Assembly (NCBI GenBank): GCA_024663395.1
Contig: JANFAH010000001.1
Span: 3,968,001-4,032,000, forward strand
Direction of reading: 5' to 3'
DNA length: 64,000 nt
Source of the DNA: Pisolithus tinctorius
Taxonomy: Eukaryota > Basidiomycota > Agaricomycetes > Boletales > Pisolithaceae
Made by a program: the position numbers and the translations under genes. Positions 50,150 through 64,000 of the stretch are shown here, in pieces. Below the pieces are notes generated by a model. The model worked only from the letters and a program-made list of their open reading frames with translations, was not told where the DNA came from and made no database searches. How positions within the stretch are numbered: position 1 is the first letter of the stretch; each line of letters starts with the position of its first letter.

Positions 50150-53100
50150 TCAAAGGCCATGCAAAAGTCCCCTCTTCTTTTTATTTGGTAATATGGAGCT
50201 GGCCCTCCGCCCAATCGGAATATGAGTCGTTGACATGGGATCGTCCGTCTCAGAACTAGACGAGTCGTCGTCGTCATCATCATTGGAGGTATCGTCTTCG
50301 GCGCCCTCCCTCGGCGCCTTGCCATCCGCAGTTGCAACCTTTGGAGTCGGCAGGCTTGATGGAAAGAGCGAAGAGGCTTCCGAAGCGAGTGCCGTCAAAG
50401 ACCGATAGAACCCATTTTTTTGCGGAGGACGCTTGGGCGGCGGTTCCTTGATACTATTCTGATCTATCTCTGACGACTGAGGCGCCGAAACTTGTGGTGG
50501 GGTGTACTGGGAATACGGGAACGGGATTTGACTTGGCGTGAGGTCAAACAACCGCTCCTTCCGGCCACCATTCAAGCGATCAGTCTTGGTGGCTAGGCTA
50601 ATATGTTCTTCGACCTGAGGACTACTGGATACCAACTCATCACATTGCACAGACGGCGTTGGCTCGCGCATCGTCTCCCACGTCACCAAAGAGGGCGTCG
50701 GTGCCGAATGGCCGTTCGTCGTTACGCCACTCGTAGTGCCTTTAGCAGACGGTTTTGTAACTGGAGTCTTCTCCACAATCTTCGTAGACCTCTTACTCTC
50801 CTTATTTCCTCGAGGATTTGTCACCTTTGGCGCGAAGGCAGATGGTAACGGTTCTAGATTCAGCACCTTTGGCTTACCCGCGGCCTTCTGACTGGTAGAG
50901 AGTCCAGCCACCATGGAGGGCTTGTCCCGTTTCATGGAAAACTTAGGTGTTGATTGACTCACAATGTCAAAGCCATCCACCGTCTGGGGACAGGGTACGT
51001 CAGGCTCGGTAGGGTGGATCCCGGGGAAGTACGTATCCGACGGATACGGGAGTTCCGGTCCAGAATTGGATGACTCTGTATCATCGTGGAGTTCTGTATG
51101 ATTCCCAGACGCCGCTCCTGTTTTGTCCCGGTTGGGATCGGTTCTTGGCACCGCTTGCGTGTCCTTACTCTCGAGGCTCGGTTTTCCACGTAGAGTTCGA
51201 GTGGTGGGTCCCAAGCGAGAAGTGACGCTGTGAGAACTTCTGCCCCTATTCGAAATAGCAGGGGATGATCCCGGGGGCTCCTCATCCTCATCGGTAGAAG
51301 AAGGCACCAATCCCTGCTGGAACCGTCGATTAGCTCGCCGACCACACTCCTCTATTAAATGTACCTGTTGCGTCTCTTCTTCTTGCAGCTCTTTCAAGAT
51401 ATTCGATAGGACGCGACGAGGAGCTGGTCCACGTACGACGGCTTCGAGCATGTCGTCACCATAAGATGTGGATGGCTTTATCAGAGGGGGTTTTAGCGGA
51501 TAAGTTGTCCGTGCGACCCTCTCCCCATCTTCTTCCGAACTTTCCGCAGTGGATTCCTCATTGCTACTCCCGACCGCATCGACGAGATGCGGGTCACCAG
51601 GTATAGCATTGAGAGCAAGAGATTGCGATGAAGAGGATGCTGCAGGGGGGGAATGTGCATCCGTTCCGCAAGTAGCCTCGTCTGGAAGTGAACCGTGTGC
51701 AGTTGTTACCGTATCGCTGCCTTTGTGCCGCCGAACGAGAGCTTCAAGTTCCCCGATGAGATTCTGGCTATCTCTTAGGTCAGACTGCTTAAGCTCATCT
51801 AAACGTTGCTGAATAACATGGGGTCCTTTAAGGAGGAGTGGACAGTGGTGGATGGCGTGAAAAGGCTTTTGAAGACAAACAAGACAATGCGAGCCACTGG
51901 AAAGACTTTTACAGGGCGCCTGCGCAGTGGAGATGCTATCATGGTGAGTAGCAAGGAAAGGGGCTTCGGTTAAACTGGGATCAGTGGGTGGCGTGGGTGT
52001 ATGTTTTGAGGATGAATTGGTGGAAAGGGAAGCGATGGATCTCCTCGATTTCTTGGCTGCTACTTTCTTCTTAGTTTCACATGGCGCAGAAATACTCCCC
52101 TCTTGATTTTGAAGCTCCGCAACATCATCTTTAAGCTTCTGAAGAAGTTCACTCCATGCCTCTGAGTCTAGGAGCGAAGGATTAGACGGCGAGGTGTTGC
52201 CTAGACTGATTATGAATGTGGCTTCCAATACTTGACCAGGTAAGACCACGTACTGACACGGCTCTCATCAACCACAGTGCTGCCGCCACCGTTGCCCTTT
52301 TCTATTCCGTGCGTTAGTTCATGACTGGACAGGTTACGAAAATGTACCCACTTTCAGGCATATCAACCCTCGGTCCACCACCTGATGTTTTCTTCAAAAC
52401 CTTCTTAGAGGCTAGATGATATTCAGAAAGTGGCTATACCTCTACTGCAACTGGCATTTACCTGAATAGGGTGCAGTGCCATCGTGGTCAGATTTGCTTG
52501 GGTCATTCTCGGGCGCTGAAGCATCATAAGCTCACGATGCGAGCAACAATGTTATTAACATACAACCTGTGGCCGGGGCAGCAGATTGCCTACCTTCCGC
52601 TGTGAAGGCAAAGTGAACATTGAATCACCTGCATCTGTTACGCACTCACCCAGAGAAGGCTCTGATACTTCGTGAACCCCACGTTTCTTTGTTACTTTTG
52701 ACTTCGCACCTTTGTCAGTCAACTGCCGTCAAGCTCAGCGCCAGAATGTAAGTCAAGCGCTATAGTTTTACCTGTTGGCTGCCTTTAGGCTTGATAGACT
52801 TGGGAGGTCCCTCTTCACCACCGTCTGCATCCCGTGACTATCAGACCTCGTCAGCTTCCGACCAAACAGCGAGTCAGAAATTGACAGCACCACCTTTAGG
52901 CTGAGCTGACTCTTGCTCTTTCTCGGCTGCTTCGATTTCTTTGTGTCAGTAGATGGAACTGCCTCGGTCGAATGGTCGTCGGAAGGTCCTTCTGCCACGC
53001 TCACTTGCCCTCGTACATTGTCTGTGGATGGGGGTACTTCACCAGACATTGATGCCTCGTTGTCTTTCAAGCCTTCGATGGATTTCGAGGATTCCCCCGC

Positions 53101-54004
53101 TGTAGCAGGTTCACTACTTGTAGAAACAACGTTCTCCTTCGTATGTTTGTGTTTTTTCTTGGGTGGCTCATTTGCGTGTTTACCCTTGACGCTTGACTTA
53201 ATCACAACGGAAACTCTATTTGCCTCCATCTCAGGTTGCGCCGGAATTTCTTGAGTCGATGATGCTGCCAAATGGACATCTTTGGGTGGAGGGTTTCCCC
53301 TCTTGCCTTTAGCTTTGCTCTTGGGCTCCTCGCTAGGTTCCTTATCCCTTGCAGTGCGATGAGCGGCAGCCTTGGATGTGGCCGTTGTAGCATCATCTCC
53401 GAAGGCCACCTTCCGCTTCTTCGCGACTGGCTCGGCGTCATGCGAGGGTGCAGGGACGGACTGTTGAGGTCTATCAACTGGAGCGGTAGAAACCTAGAAA
53501 ACATAAATAGTACACGAGATATAACGCATATATTGCATGTCTTGACCATACCTTGGACTGATCCTCCTCTACGGTTACCTTGATGTCGATAGTGGAATGT
53601 GCATCCCGTAATGCCTGCACACGCAATGCTTCAAAATCATCGTCTGTCGGATCAAAAACATAGACCGTACGACCATGCGGGTTGACGCGAAAGCCAGTCA
53701 GCCTTGTCCACAAGTGTGAATGTGGAGAACTTACCGTCGTCGAGGTCCAGGAGCGCGTTTGATCTCATTTGTTTCAATTTCACGACCATCCCACTTCCGA
53801 GATCCAACTTGCGTTGCACAACGTCTTTCAGCTCCTGTAGGGAGCGCTCTGTAAATGGGTTGGTCAACTGGGCAAGTCCTTACTACTATGGCTAATTTCC
53901 TCACCTTTGAACAACCGTTCAAATGCACGCGGACCAGCGTGGTAGGTAATCCGTGCATGCGTTGGAGGTTCACCTGAATCGTCACGCTTTCTTTTGTTGC
54001 TCAT
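50150..54004 (-). CDS. Large basic/Ser-rich protein with an N-terminal conserved fold, function unknown (probably nuclear)
   Basis: From ATG 54004 (MSNKRKRDDSGEPPTHARI) the first exons give a compact region: ERSLQELKDVVQRKLDLGSG, MVVKLKQMRSNALLDLDD, NPHGRTVYVFDPTDDDFEAL. It may be a ubiquitin-like fold. A long Lys/Ser/Pro-rich, mostly disordered body follows with basic runs such as PPKKKHKHTK. Near 51850-51900 there is a small Cys/His cluster, CLVCLQKPFHAIHHCP, then RLDELKQSDLRDSQNLIGEL. The C-terminus ends PNKKKRGLLHGL at TAA/TGA 50150-50152. About eight small exons lie between 52250 and 52770. I do not recognise the family; basic clusters suggest a nucleus or nucleolus location. Two genes fused in my model is possible but less likely, since the frames run on. 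Confidence 0.6.
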
Positions 54005-54307
54005 GGTAGCTAATCCGACAGGACGGTTTCCAGCGCACAGAGCAATAGTTCCGAGAGAACGTTCACCAAGTTGTACATAGTCACCACGTGACAAGCTAGC
54101 ATTGCTCGTCACGTGTTGCTACAGGACAGAATCGCATCGCAAGAATATACAACTATAGCTTGCATCGGATTTTTTGTATCGATTTCCTCTAATAACCAGT
54201 AAAGTCCATCCTTCATACGTATATTTTTCACAGTCGGGTAAACGACAACCGTAGCAGCGTTCGCAAATGCTAATATACCGCGCCTGATCAAGGAGACACT
54301 ACACTCC

Positions 54308-56289
<1,982 letters not shown>

Positions 56290-57888
56290 GGTACTGAATG
56301 TAGATGTCAGTGGCGGACGACGGCAGTGGGACGAGGTATATAAGTACTTTGGAATGTGTATCGGTTGGGTGGTGTTGGTGGAAAGGATCAGAGGGTCAGA
56401 AAACGTCCTCGTGGGGGGCGATCTTGGCTTGTGGTGTCGCTTAAGAAACTCGGAGCTGAGATCGATATGGTTGTGGAGAGTCGCGGACAAGTCCGAGCTC
56501 AGACCCCCCAATTCTTCCGGTATGAGCCCGCAAACAGATTTACGTTGGATAACTCGTCGCCCTACTATGTCCAATTCTCGGCTCGCACGTTCGTCGACTA
56601 CTGCTGTCAACGAGTACCGTGCAAGAGGCGACGAGGGCCCTGGCAACACCGTTCTAGTTGTATGATGTGTTCGCTGGTTGACTCCAAGTTGAATCGGGCT
56701 GGGCCGGCGACGATGATTGCTATCCTGACTGCCACCGGCTGTTCGGTGGCAAGACGAACGTGTTTGCATAAAATATAGCCCAAAAAAAGGTTAAATCGAT
56801 AAAAGAGGCCAGGGGCGTGCTGGATGGCGTTTTCCCCCGGCTACGAGGGACCCAGCTTGCTTTTATAACCCTTATCACTCAACTTCCTGGCATTCCTTTA
56901 CATATCGGTACACGACACGTCCCCAGTCTAGACCAGCCACGGGTGTCGCTCGGATCACTTGCCAGTCCTCCCAACGCGTTCCTTGTGTTTATTAGCTATC
57001 CCGCACTACACAGTGACCCCGCCGAACCCGCCCGAGTAGTGTCTCTGTTGTACTCCGCATAGTAGTCTAGCTGCAGGGTGCTAAACCTTCATAACAGGTA
57101 AGCTCCACCTCGGTTCTGGGAATTCGGAAGGCGTGGCGCTACCAACTCATGGTAGTCCCGGCTTTGCTTCGCCGTCTCCAGAGAGGAGCTTCGTCTGCTC
57201 CAAAGGCACGGGTGACATCCATCCCCATCTACCAACGGCCATCAAGGTGCGGGAATGACTACCAGTTCTTGTGTTGTTGATTGTAAGAGTCCCCCGCCAC
57301 CGAACACGCGTTGGCTACGTGAAGTAGTAATGGAACCACTGGTCTTCTCCACACTCCCCGTGCCTTTGGAATCACGTAATAGCAGTGTGTAGGTACATTG
57401 CTTCCTTACGTATGCTTCATACCCGACTCGAGCGTATGACGTTGCCCTGTGCCTACGATACACCCTTAGTACCTCATGCCCACCTGGCGCCCGATAGCAA
57501 GGGGAAGGGTCATGGAAGCTATAAAATCAAAGCACTGGTATGTGGACAACCGTGAGTGCAGCCCCCTAGATCTCCGCACACGCCAAGCAACCCGCGAAAT
57601 CACTTTGAATAAGCAGTCGCACTTCAACCATCCCTTGTGGAGCACTTTAATTTCGGGAGGGAATATTAGCATACTACACGGCACGAAGCAGATAACACGG
57701 TGGATACGCCCAGACGGCGGAACGAATGGGGTGGAATGGAGTGTTGGAATCGCCTGTTGTGCCCGAAATGTTTGCTTGTGTAGATACGTACAGCTATCTA
57801 ACTTCTCCGCAGCTAGAGCGACATCAATAGATATTATTGCCAGGCGACGTGACCCACACACGCCACCCCATTGGGCATTTAAATGTCC
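56290..57888. other. ugp1 upstream region and spacer
   Basis: The first ~500 bp upstream of ugp1 are open but pyrimidine-biased on the minus strand and look like leader/promoter. The remainder up to the phosphoesterase copy 2 holds no frame with recognisable motifs. Confidence 0.4.
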
Positions 57889-59745
57889 TTATCGCTGCAT
57901 GACCCACCATGCAGCAACCACGAAGGCACTAACAGCAGGCCACGCGACGTTCAGGACATCTTTGGTAAAAGCGTGGAGAACGCCAGCCTCGTGTCGATAG
58001 GAACTCCTACGCAGAAGGGACGGGATGCGATGCCTTTGAGTTCTGAGTTTAAACCTATGGAACACGGACGTCCACCATCGACCTTTCCACCAGGTAAAAC
58101 CGAAGTCGATGTCCAGGGGTTTCGATACAGGAAGTGGAAGGGACAGGGGATGGTTCGTTTCGTAACGGGCGTCAGCGCTGCGTGAGCGGAGACTATCGCC
58201 GACCATGCCGCGGGAAAACTCATAACTGTCCATTCGAGCTTCGCAGCGAGCGCGTTTTGCACTCCAAGTTCGTTGCGTGGACCACGATATGTTGCAAAGA
58301 AGCAGGATAACCAACGAAAGAATAAACAATGGAAAATAAACTTGCAAATATATGCCAATCTGGTTGGGCAAGAAGCACGGTGTATCGAGTGGAGGAAGTA
58401 CGGGCACTTGATTGAGCGAATCTTGCAAAGGTACCGTCGAAATCAAGGACAGTAGCTGAAATCCAGGGCGACGGACGCCCATAGCAATGGAAAATGACTT
58501 GACCGTCACTTCTCGGACGCTAGTATTAGTTGACGGTATGGTATGCTGATAATCACAATAATCGTGGTCATCGCCGCTGTAATCTCTTCAGATACCACAC
58601 AACTAAGCTGACGATAGGCACAGACCTTAAAATTAATGACGGTTTAAGACGATCGAGCAAAAAAACCGTGGCCCCATCCATAAGAGTATTCTGATATCCG
58701 AAACCGAATCCCTGCCGTATCGTGCCCCGTTCCCGGAGTGGGCCGCAACTTGCATCCTGGGGGCGGGCCAGGGGGATATGAGTAAATAGCACAATAGAGC
58801 CCCCGGAGTGGCTTTCCGCTATCCGTTTTACGAACTCGATTGGCCCATGTCGCACAGCAGGCCAATTATCAAAGCTATGCCCCCTTCCAGCACGCAAAAC
58901 ATCTTCCTCTGCAAGTGCAGTTGCATCAATGAATACCAGGGTATGGTTTCCAACAGAGACGTAGTGATTCCGAGGACCAAAGTGAGATGTATAACGAGAA
59001 TCTGCCTCGAGAGAAAACGAGGCAGCCGCGCCCAGCCTGTAAGGTAGGGACATTTTCAATGTTATGATACGATCTTACACGCGTGCAATCAAGAGTGACA
59101 TACCCCACGTCATGATTTCCCGGAAGATAGTATGTAGGCACAGAGCATTCATACGCCTTGAAGATGTCACGGTACCGCTCGTGATAAGTTTTGTATCTGG
59201 TTAGGAGAGTAGCAAAATGTTCATCGCCGCAATACACATATTTTGGAAATACTTACTCGCTGTTAGACATCAGACTGCGACCGTTGTCCATCATGTCGCC
59301 TGCGGGTATGTTTAGATGTGTACACTGTTATAAAGTAGCAGGCACACCGAGAACCACAACTGCATCTGGTCGAAGATGGTGAAAGGCAGCGTGCCAGCTC
59401 TTGCGCAGGTTCAGGTCCACCATTACTTGGCTCAGGAAGGAGGTGAAAAGATTTCGCTCCGGGTATGAATGCTTATCGAGGACCTGGGGGTCTGCAATGA
59501 CGAGTATTCTGGCAACGCGCAAGTTCAGTGACTGGGCCTGAGGTTGCAGAGCAGTGAGTGAGCATGAAGATGTTTCCGAGTGTGCTCGCTACCTGTTGCG
59601 AATCTGGCCAGTGACAAGTCCTCAGAGTCCAATCGAAGACAGCGAGTTCGTGCCAGAGCACCACGAGTACCCATAGGATCCGTAAACCATTCACGATACA
59701 AGAGCGTGATGGTAGCCGCGAATTGTTCAGTCTGGACCTTAGCAT
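57889..59745 (-). CDS. Ted1/Cdc1/PGAP5-type metallophosphoesterase, copy 2 (motifs intact)
   Basis: This is a membrane phosphoesterase of the GPI-anchor remodelling family, paralogous to 8604-10608. ATG 59745 (MLRSRLNNSRLPSRS) is followed by a membrane helix (GLRILWVLVVLWHELAVF) and CHWPDSQ. The metal-site motifs are complete: LVIADPQVLD, then VVVLG|GDMMDNGRSLM across an intron, YYLPGNHDVGY (59109-59120), LFTHIPLARP and SGDDHDYCDY (58561-58575). A C-terminal membrane segment (VYFPLFILSLVILLLCNI), a basic loop and a last hydrophobic stretch (VLNVAWPAVSAFVVAAWWVM) end at TAA 57889-57891. Domain order, intron style and flanking segments match copy 1. Confidence 0.85.
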
Positions 59746-60178
59746 TTCATGCGAAGGGCAACAACTGTTATAGTACCTTGAATCAGTCAGTATCCGACTC
59801 TTCAGAGGGAAGACATGCAAAATTCAGCTTCAAATGACACGGCGAACTCTGAAGCGATGGTGGCTGAAATGCTAATGCCGCACATGTCACTAATACCGGC
59901 AGGACCCGCACCCGCGACTCAAGTACTCAGTACTCATTTACATCCAGCACCACGAGGACAACGTTCACCGAAGCTCGAACTATCACGGCCAGCAACGAGC
60001 AACGCACTATTGACCGCGTATTCAACGCCGACTAAATTAACAGTTTTCTACAATGTTCGGACACAAGAATTTGGATTTCTCAGAATTGGCGCATTCTTGT
60101 AGTTGGACGCAACGGGCAGGTCGGTGCGCCTCTGAACGAGAAATGGGATGTACATATGTCCTCTGTAAAGACTTGAAA
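59746..60178. other. Short spacer between phosphoesterase copy 2 and the complex I subunit gene
   Basis: No exon recognised. It probably carries the phosphoesterase promoter and the 3' end of the upstream gene. Confidence 0.4.
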
Positions 60179-60542
60179 TCAATGGCCTTCGGAGTGTTCG
60201 TCGTGATGACCATGACCCTCCCACGGATGACGCAGACCCTACAGCATCCGACCAATACAGATGCATGCGCGAAAAGCAATAGGCAGTAATGTCTTACCAG
60301 TAGCTTAGGACCATCCTCACTGGGAAAGAATGAGCTGACGTAGACAGGGATGAATGTGTTAGGACATACCGTGCTCTGTACAAGATGAAGAACCACATAG
60401 ATGCTCCAAGAAGTTTTGAGAGAACCTGGTATCGGAAGCCAGGTAGATGAGGATTAAAGCCGGACGCTGGCATTGCAAAATGTCAACGTTGCCATTCTCG
60501 CAGAAGAACAGTGTGTAGCTTACGATGACTTCCACTTGCCAT
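60179..60542 (-). CDS. Complex I small subunit, NDUFB2-like
   Basis: Four short exons encode about 65 residues of a mitochondrial inner-membrane accessory subunit of NADH:ubiquinone oxidoreductase. A 19-nt first coding exon from ATG 60542 gives MASGSH. Exon two gives PSGFNPHLPGFRYQ and VLSKLLGASMWFFILYRAR. A tiny third exon gives EDGPKLL. The last gives GLRHPWEGHGHHDEHSEGH, with stop TGA 60179-60181. The pattern of a membrane stretch ending in LYRAREDG..LLG.RHPWE is typical of the fungal proteins. All introns have GT..AG ends and phases that agree. The exons are too short to show as open frames, so this gene is easily missed. Confidence 0.75.
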
Positions 60543-62838
60543 GGTGAGGGACTTGGAAAAGATGGGCCGTTGTTTGATTTTGTTTATCTCAAGTACTGCA
60601 ACTTTTGCCGTGTTAACCATGCATCCCCAGTCCTGTAGGATGGATATATTTTTTCCTCCCTGCTTATGTCCATGACCCATAGAAGCTTGGATCATACATG
60701 TGCAGCACATGTACATCGCACAATCAATCTGAACATGTATTACTCCACCGCTTCAAGGATCAGAATCGAAGAAGGCTGTACAACTTGCCAATAGCACAGT
60801 ACCTGTCATTCACACAGGTATTTACAGGATGTAGCCTTGTTAATAAACACGATCCAGGCAAAGTCAGATTAAGTCTCAGAGAACTCGACGGAGCGGCGAG
60901 ATACGACACGGATGCTGATACAGCCTTCGTGTTGGGGGCATGTTGTGAGAAAGTCCACCAATAGTATGGCGGGCATAGCAGCAATTATCGTCGACGCCCT
61001 TTGAGCATGGACTCAGTGTTAACCAATCTCCGATACTCTCGGAAAATTGGAGGATCGAGCCACGATTCCTTAGGAACCTTGTGTCGGTAACTCGGCGACC
61101 AGTGAAGGAGTATGTGCTTTACCTGTCACCCAAAACAAACTTTTGTGTTGCCTCATATGCGTGGATGCTAAGACGAGCACAACTGCAGGTTCGGTAAATG
61201 GTTGTGACGACGTCAACGTGCCCGTATCTAATATGATCGATGATCAGGCTCGGAACAACAGACTAGGCCAGCATGGTGGTTTCTCCGTATGGAGATGATC
61301 GAGCGTACGATAACCAGCGAGTTTACTTCGAGCTGGCCTCTGGCATGATTCATGCATATCTCCATTCGGAAGTCAGCTGCGGCACCGAGCTCGATTTCGA
61401 TCGCGTCTTTTGATCCACTAGCTCTGCTTTTAGGACGGCACGCCCTTTCCTTGAACGGGCAAACGATGATACATCCACAGTGGCAATATCTGTTCGCCGG
61501 TTATTGAAATGCAAGACAAGGCTGTCCGCGACATAAACATAGTCAAAAACAGAATGAAGGCATTATTACTGCGGCCATGCTTGTTATGACCACAGTGAAG
61601 TACCACACATGGTTTCTCCATTCTTTTTTCTGTAATAGGAGAAACAGCATGAATCCCGGATCAGTTGTCCGATGTATTTTCAACTCTGCGGAATCACCGT
61701 TGATGGGTACGAAGAAGGGCCGGGGTTGGAAAGAGCCGGTCTCGGAGTGGGTTCGGAGGAATGTAAAACCTGTACCACTGTACTGCCAAATTTGTATTGT
61801 CCCGGTGTGTTTTACATTTCTCCATCATCGCCAAGCCTTGAAGTGCTACTCATTATGGCAGGATCGCTGAGAGGAGGGTCAATTAGATGATAGACACAAC
61901 TCTCTAACTGCCGAGCACACCCCTTGAGATTTGGTACAACTCTCCAAAGACTCCTCTTCCAAAGGATAAACACTTGCATAACCAAAATGGGTACCCTGAC
62001 ATACGTGCGACATGTCAGCATCGGCCATGGCATCAAGAGATGGCTGGCTGCAGGGTGGGATGCATGAGGCATTAGAGAGAGGAAAACATCGGTTTTCTTT
62101 GCAGCTCCACGCGCCAGAGGTGTGGCCGTACGCTCCCGAGGGCCGATGTCATTATGGTACATGAACGTGTGGTGAGGGTACTTGGATCAGCGTTAACACC
62201 AAGGAGGGATTCCATGCACATCAATGGGCAGCAGTGGGTTTGATGAATGGATCCTTCGGAACTAAGCCGTCTTCCTGTGCAAAATTGAGGGGACGGGCAC
62301 AACGAACTCAAGCTCCCGAGGAGAACGCTGTCAAAATAGGACGAACAAGTCCACGATGTGACAGCCACGCATAGTGGCATTGATGTTCTTAGAAGACACG
62401 CCTCTTACGTAGGTGCGGCTCAGAACTCGCTGCGATGTCGTTACTCTTCGCTGCGGCAATGGGGCGAGTGCGCACTGTCAACGGTCAGTTCCTGCAGGAT
62501 GCCAGTGGCTGGTGTACATGAAGGCAAGGCAGTGAAATTTGTTTGTCTTGAAAAACAATTTTTTAGTAACAATTGTATCGGTTTATTATGTAATAATACG
62601 ACATTGGAGGAAATGCCGTAACCGGACCAGTGCAGCATCAGCCTCGTCCACTTGGCTTTTACTTTCGTGTCATTTCTTCGTGTTTGCTCCTTTGGTTTAG
62701 GTCCTTCTTTTTTCCTTGCTTCGGGAATTATTTCAGCGCGTGTGCTCACCGTCGAATCCGATGCCACCAGCGTCGGTGACGGGTAGTCACTCGTCAGCTC
62801 TGGGTAAGGCCCCTCTGACATGGCGCCCCACCAAAATC
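60543..62838. other. Spacer of 2.3 kb without a recognised gene
   Basis: Between the divergent complex I subunit and set9 genes I find only short frames without motifs or consistent splice patterns (for example around 61577-61890). Small multi-exon genes like the neighbouring NDUFB2-like one cannot be ruled out. Confidence 0.35.
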
Positions 62839-64000
62839 ATGAATGTGCGCGACCTGTCCAAGGACGACGATTTTTTAAGTCATCTTCTTGTCGAAAAACT
62901 TGGAACCGGTGTCGTCCCTCTTTATGTTCACAAGATGGACCCCTCGCACAGACTCCCTAAGGTTGACGCAGGTGATCTTATGGAAATTGTTAGACGCGTG
63001 CGTAGCTGTTCCTCTCACTTTGTTCTGTCCCGCTCACGTTTTGCTCCTCGCGTGCTCGAATCTTGCGTCATTGCTTACTACCATACAGTTAGTTGAAAGT
63101 AAGTCTGGACCTCAAATTGCTGTCCGCCAAGCGGTGGATGCACTACTAGCGTCTGTCCTTCACCTACTTCGGTCTCAACTTGACTCCTCATCATGTGTGC
63201 CTTAGCCTCCCGCCTGTTCGCTACTACCTACGGCCTTACACCCAAAAACAAATTAATGCCTTTGCCACGTGTGTGAGACCCATGTCACTGAAAACCTTGT
63301 CCTAACCTGTCTCCTTTACAGGCATGCCTCTCGTTATTTTGAACTCTATAATCCCCATGGCTCCATAGAAATTGCGCATACATCTCGCTACTCACACATG
63401 ACTGGAAAGTCGGAATTGTGTATACTCGCCACACGACCCTTGACTCCCGGCATGGTCATTGCCGAGCTTAAGGGTTCGATGGCTCACCTGTCGAAAGAGG
63501 AGGATAGAGAACTGAAACGGACAGATTTGAGAAATAGTGATATTAGACGGGATTTTAGTGTGATTCACTCCCGACAGATGAAGAAGAATCATCTCTTTTT
63601 GGGACCCGCTCGGTTTGTGAACGTAAGCAAGGAAACATTCAACTCTCCCTGCTGGGATGCTGATACCATGCGTTATGTTCTGTAGCACGATTGCGAGAAT
63701 AACTGCGAACTTTTCCGGGAGGGCAAGTACATAACCTTCCGTGTCGTTCGGCCCGTTGCTATTGGCGAGGAGATCACAGCTCACTATGGTGACGGTTATT
63801 GTACGTGGTCATAGCTCCTCTTGACACCTGGGTTTTTGAGTGTCTGTCAAGTTGGTAGAAGAAATCGGTATTGCCTGTGCGAGACGTGCGAGAAGAACGG
63901 ACGAGGTGGTTATACTCCAGAAAATAACAACGGTGGCAGTAACTCAGACGTTGGGGGGTCAGAAGATGATTTCAGTGACTCTGAACCCACACCTGCTGCG
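62839..64000 (+). CDS. set9: Set9/Suv4-20-type histone H4K20 methyltransferase, N-terminal part (runs off window)
   Basis: This is a SET-domain enzyme that methylates histone H4 Lys20. From ATG 62839 it reads MNVRDLSKDDDFLSHLLVEK, then LGTGVVPLYVHKMDPSHRLP. A short exon follows (LVESKSGPQIAVRQAVDALL). The SET domain gives RYFELYNPHGSIEIAHTSRY, ELCILATRPLTPGMVIAELK and FLGPARFVN|HDCENNCELF across an intron. YITFRVVRPVAIGEEITAHY, GDGY|FGRRNRYCLCETCEKNG and GRGGYTPENN follow. The NHDC, ITAHYGD and post-SET CLCxTC signatures identify the Suv4-20/Set9 group. An acidic tail begins before the window ends at 64000. Confidence 0.9.

Noticed and set aside
57476..58000. Plus-strand frame of 174 codons
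   Set aside because: It overlaps the last exon of phosphoesterase copy 2 on the other strand and has no motif of its own.

Overview
This is a fungal nuclear window, most likely from a mushroom-forming basidiomycete (Agaricomycetes). Nearly every gene is cut by many introns of about 45-80 bp with GT..AG ends. Genes are packed on both strands, often with only about 150 bp between divergent start codons. A dead non-LTR retrotransposon tail resembles the Tad1-type elements of mushrooms. I rebuilt exons by eye from splice signals and family motifs. Start and stop coordinates are therefore firmer than most internal boundaries, and each CDS span includes its introns.

Layout. 1-8.4 kb: end of a Bin3-type RNA cap methyltransferase (-), an AFG2-type double-AAA ATPase (+), a truncated LINE with an 11-bp target-site duplication, a degenerate coding remnant, a BAG-domain co-chaperone (+) and a FIT/Scs3 ER lipid protein (+). 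8.6-13.4 kb: a Ted1/Cdc1/PGAP5-type phosphoesterase that has lost motif residues (-), an ER cyclophilin with a possible second, membrane-anchored C-terminus (-) and ARPC4 (+). 13.5-24 kb: a RING/TRAF-type zinc-finger protein (+), a homeodomain factor (-) and the Wee1 kinase (-). 24-26.4 kb: gene-free, with a diverged repeat pair.

26.4-38.9 kb: ALA dehydratase (+), an intron-containing tRNA-Tyr (-), the RNase P subunit Rpr2 (+), an expansin-like secreted protein (-), a Cys-rich protein whose frame runs into the start of the Gcn5 acetyltransferase (+), NAD formate dehydrogenase (-), an Erd1/EXS membrane protein (-) and the splicing factor Snu23 (+). 39-56.3 kb, all minus: cytosolic Ile-tRNA synthetase, a BSD-domain protein, the arginine-pathway carbamoyl-phosphate synthase small subunit with an upstream mini-ORF, a GH16 glucanase, a large unidentified basic/serine-rich protein and UDP-glucose pyrophosphorylase. 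57.9-64 kb: a second PGAP5-type phosphoesterase with intact motifs (-), a tiny complex I subunit made of short exons (-) and the start of a Set9/Suv4-20 histone methyltransferase (+).

Most genes are conserved housekeeping functions, and I see no gene cluster for a dedicated pathway, no CRISPR and no prokaryotic feature. The points most worth checking are the paralogous phosphoesterase pair, of which one copy looks catalytically degenerate; the two alternative cyclophilin C-termini; microexons of 11, 14 and 17 nt; and the Cys-rich frame overlapping the Gcn5 start.
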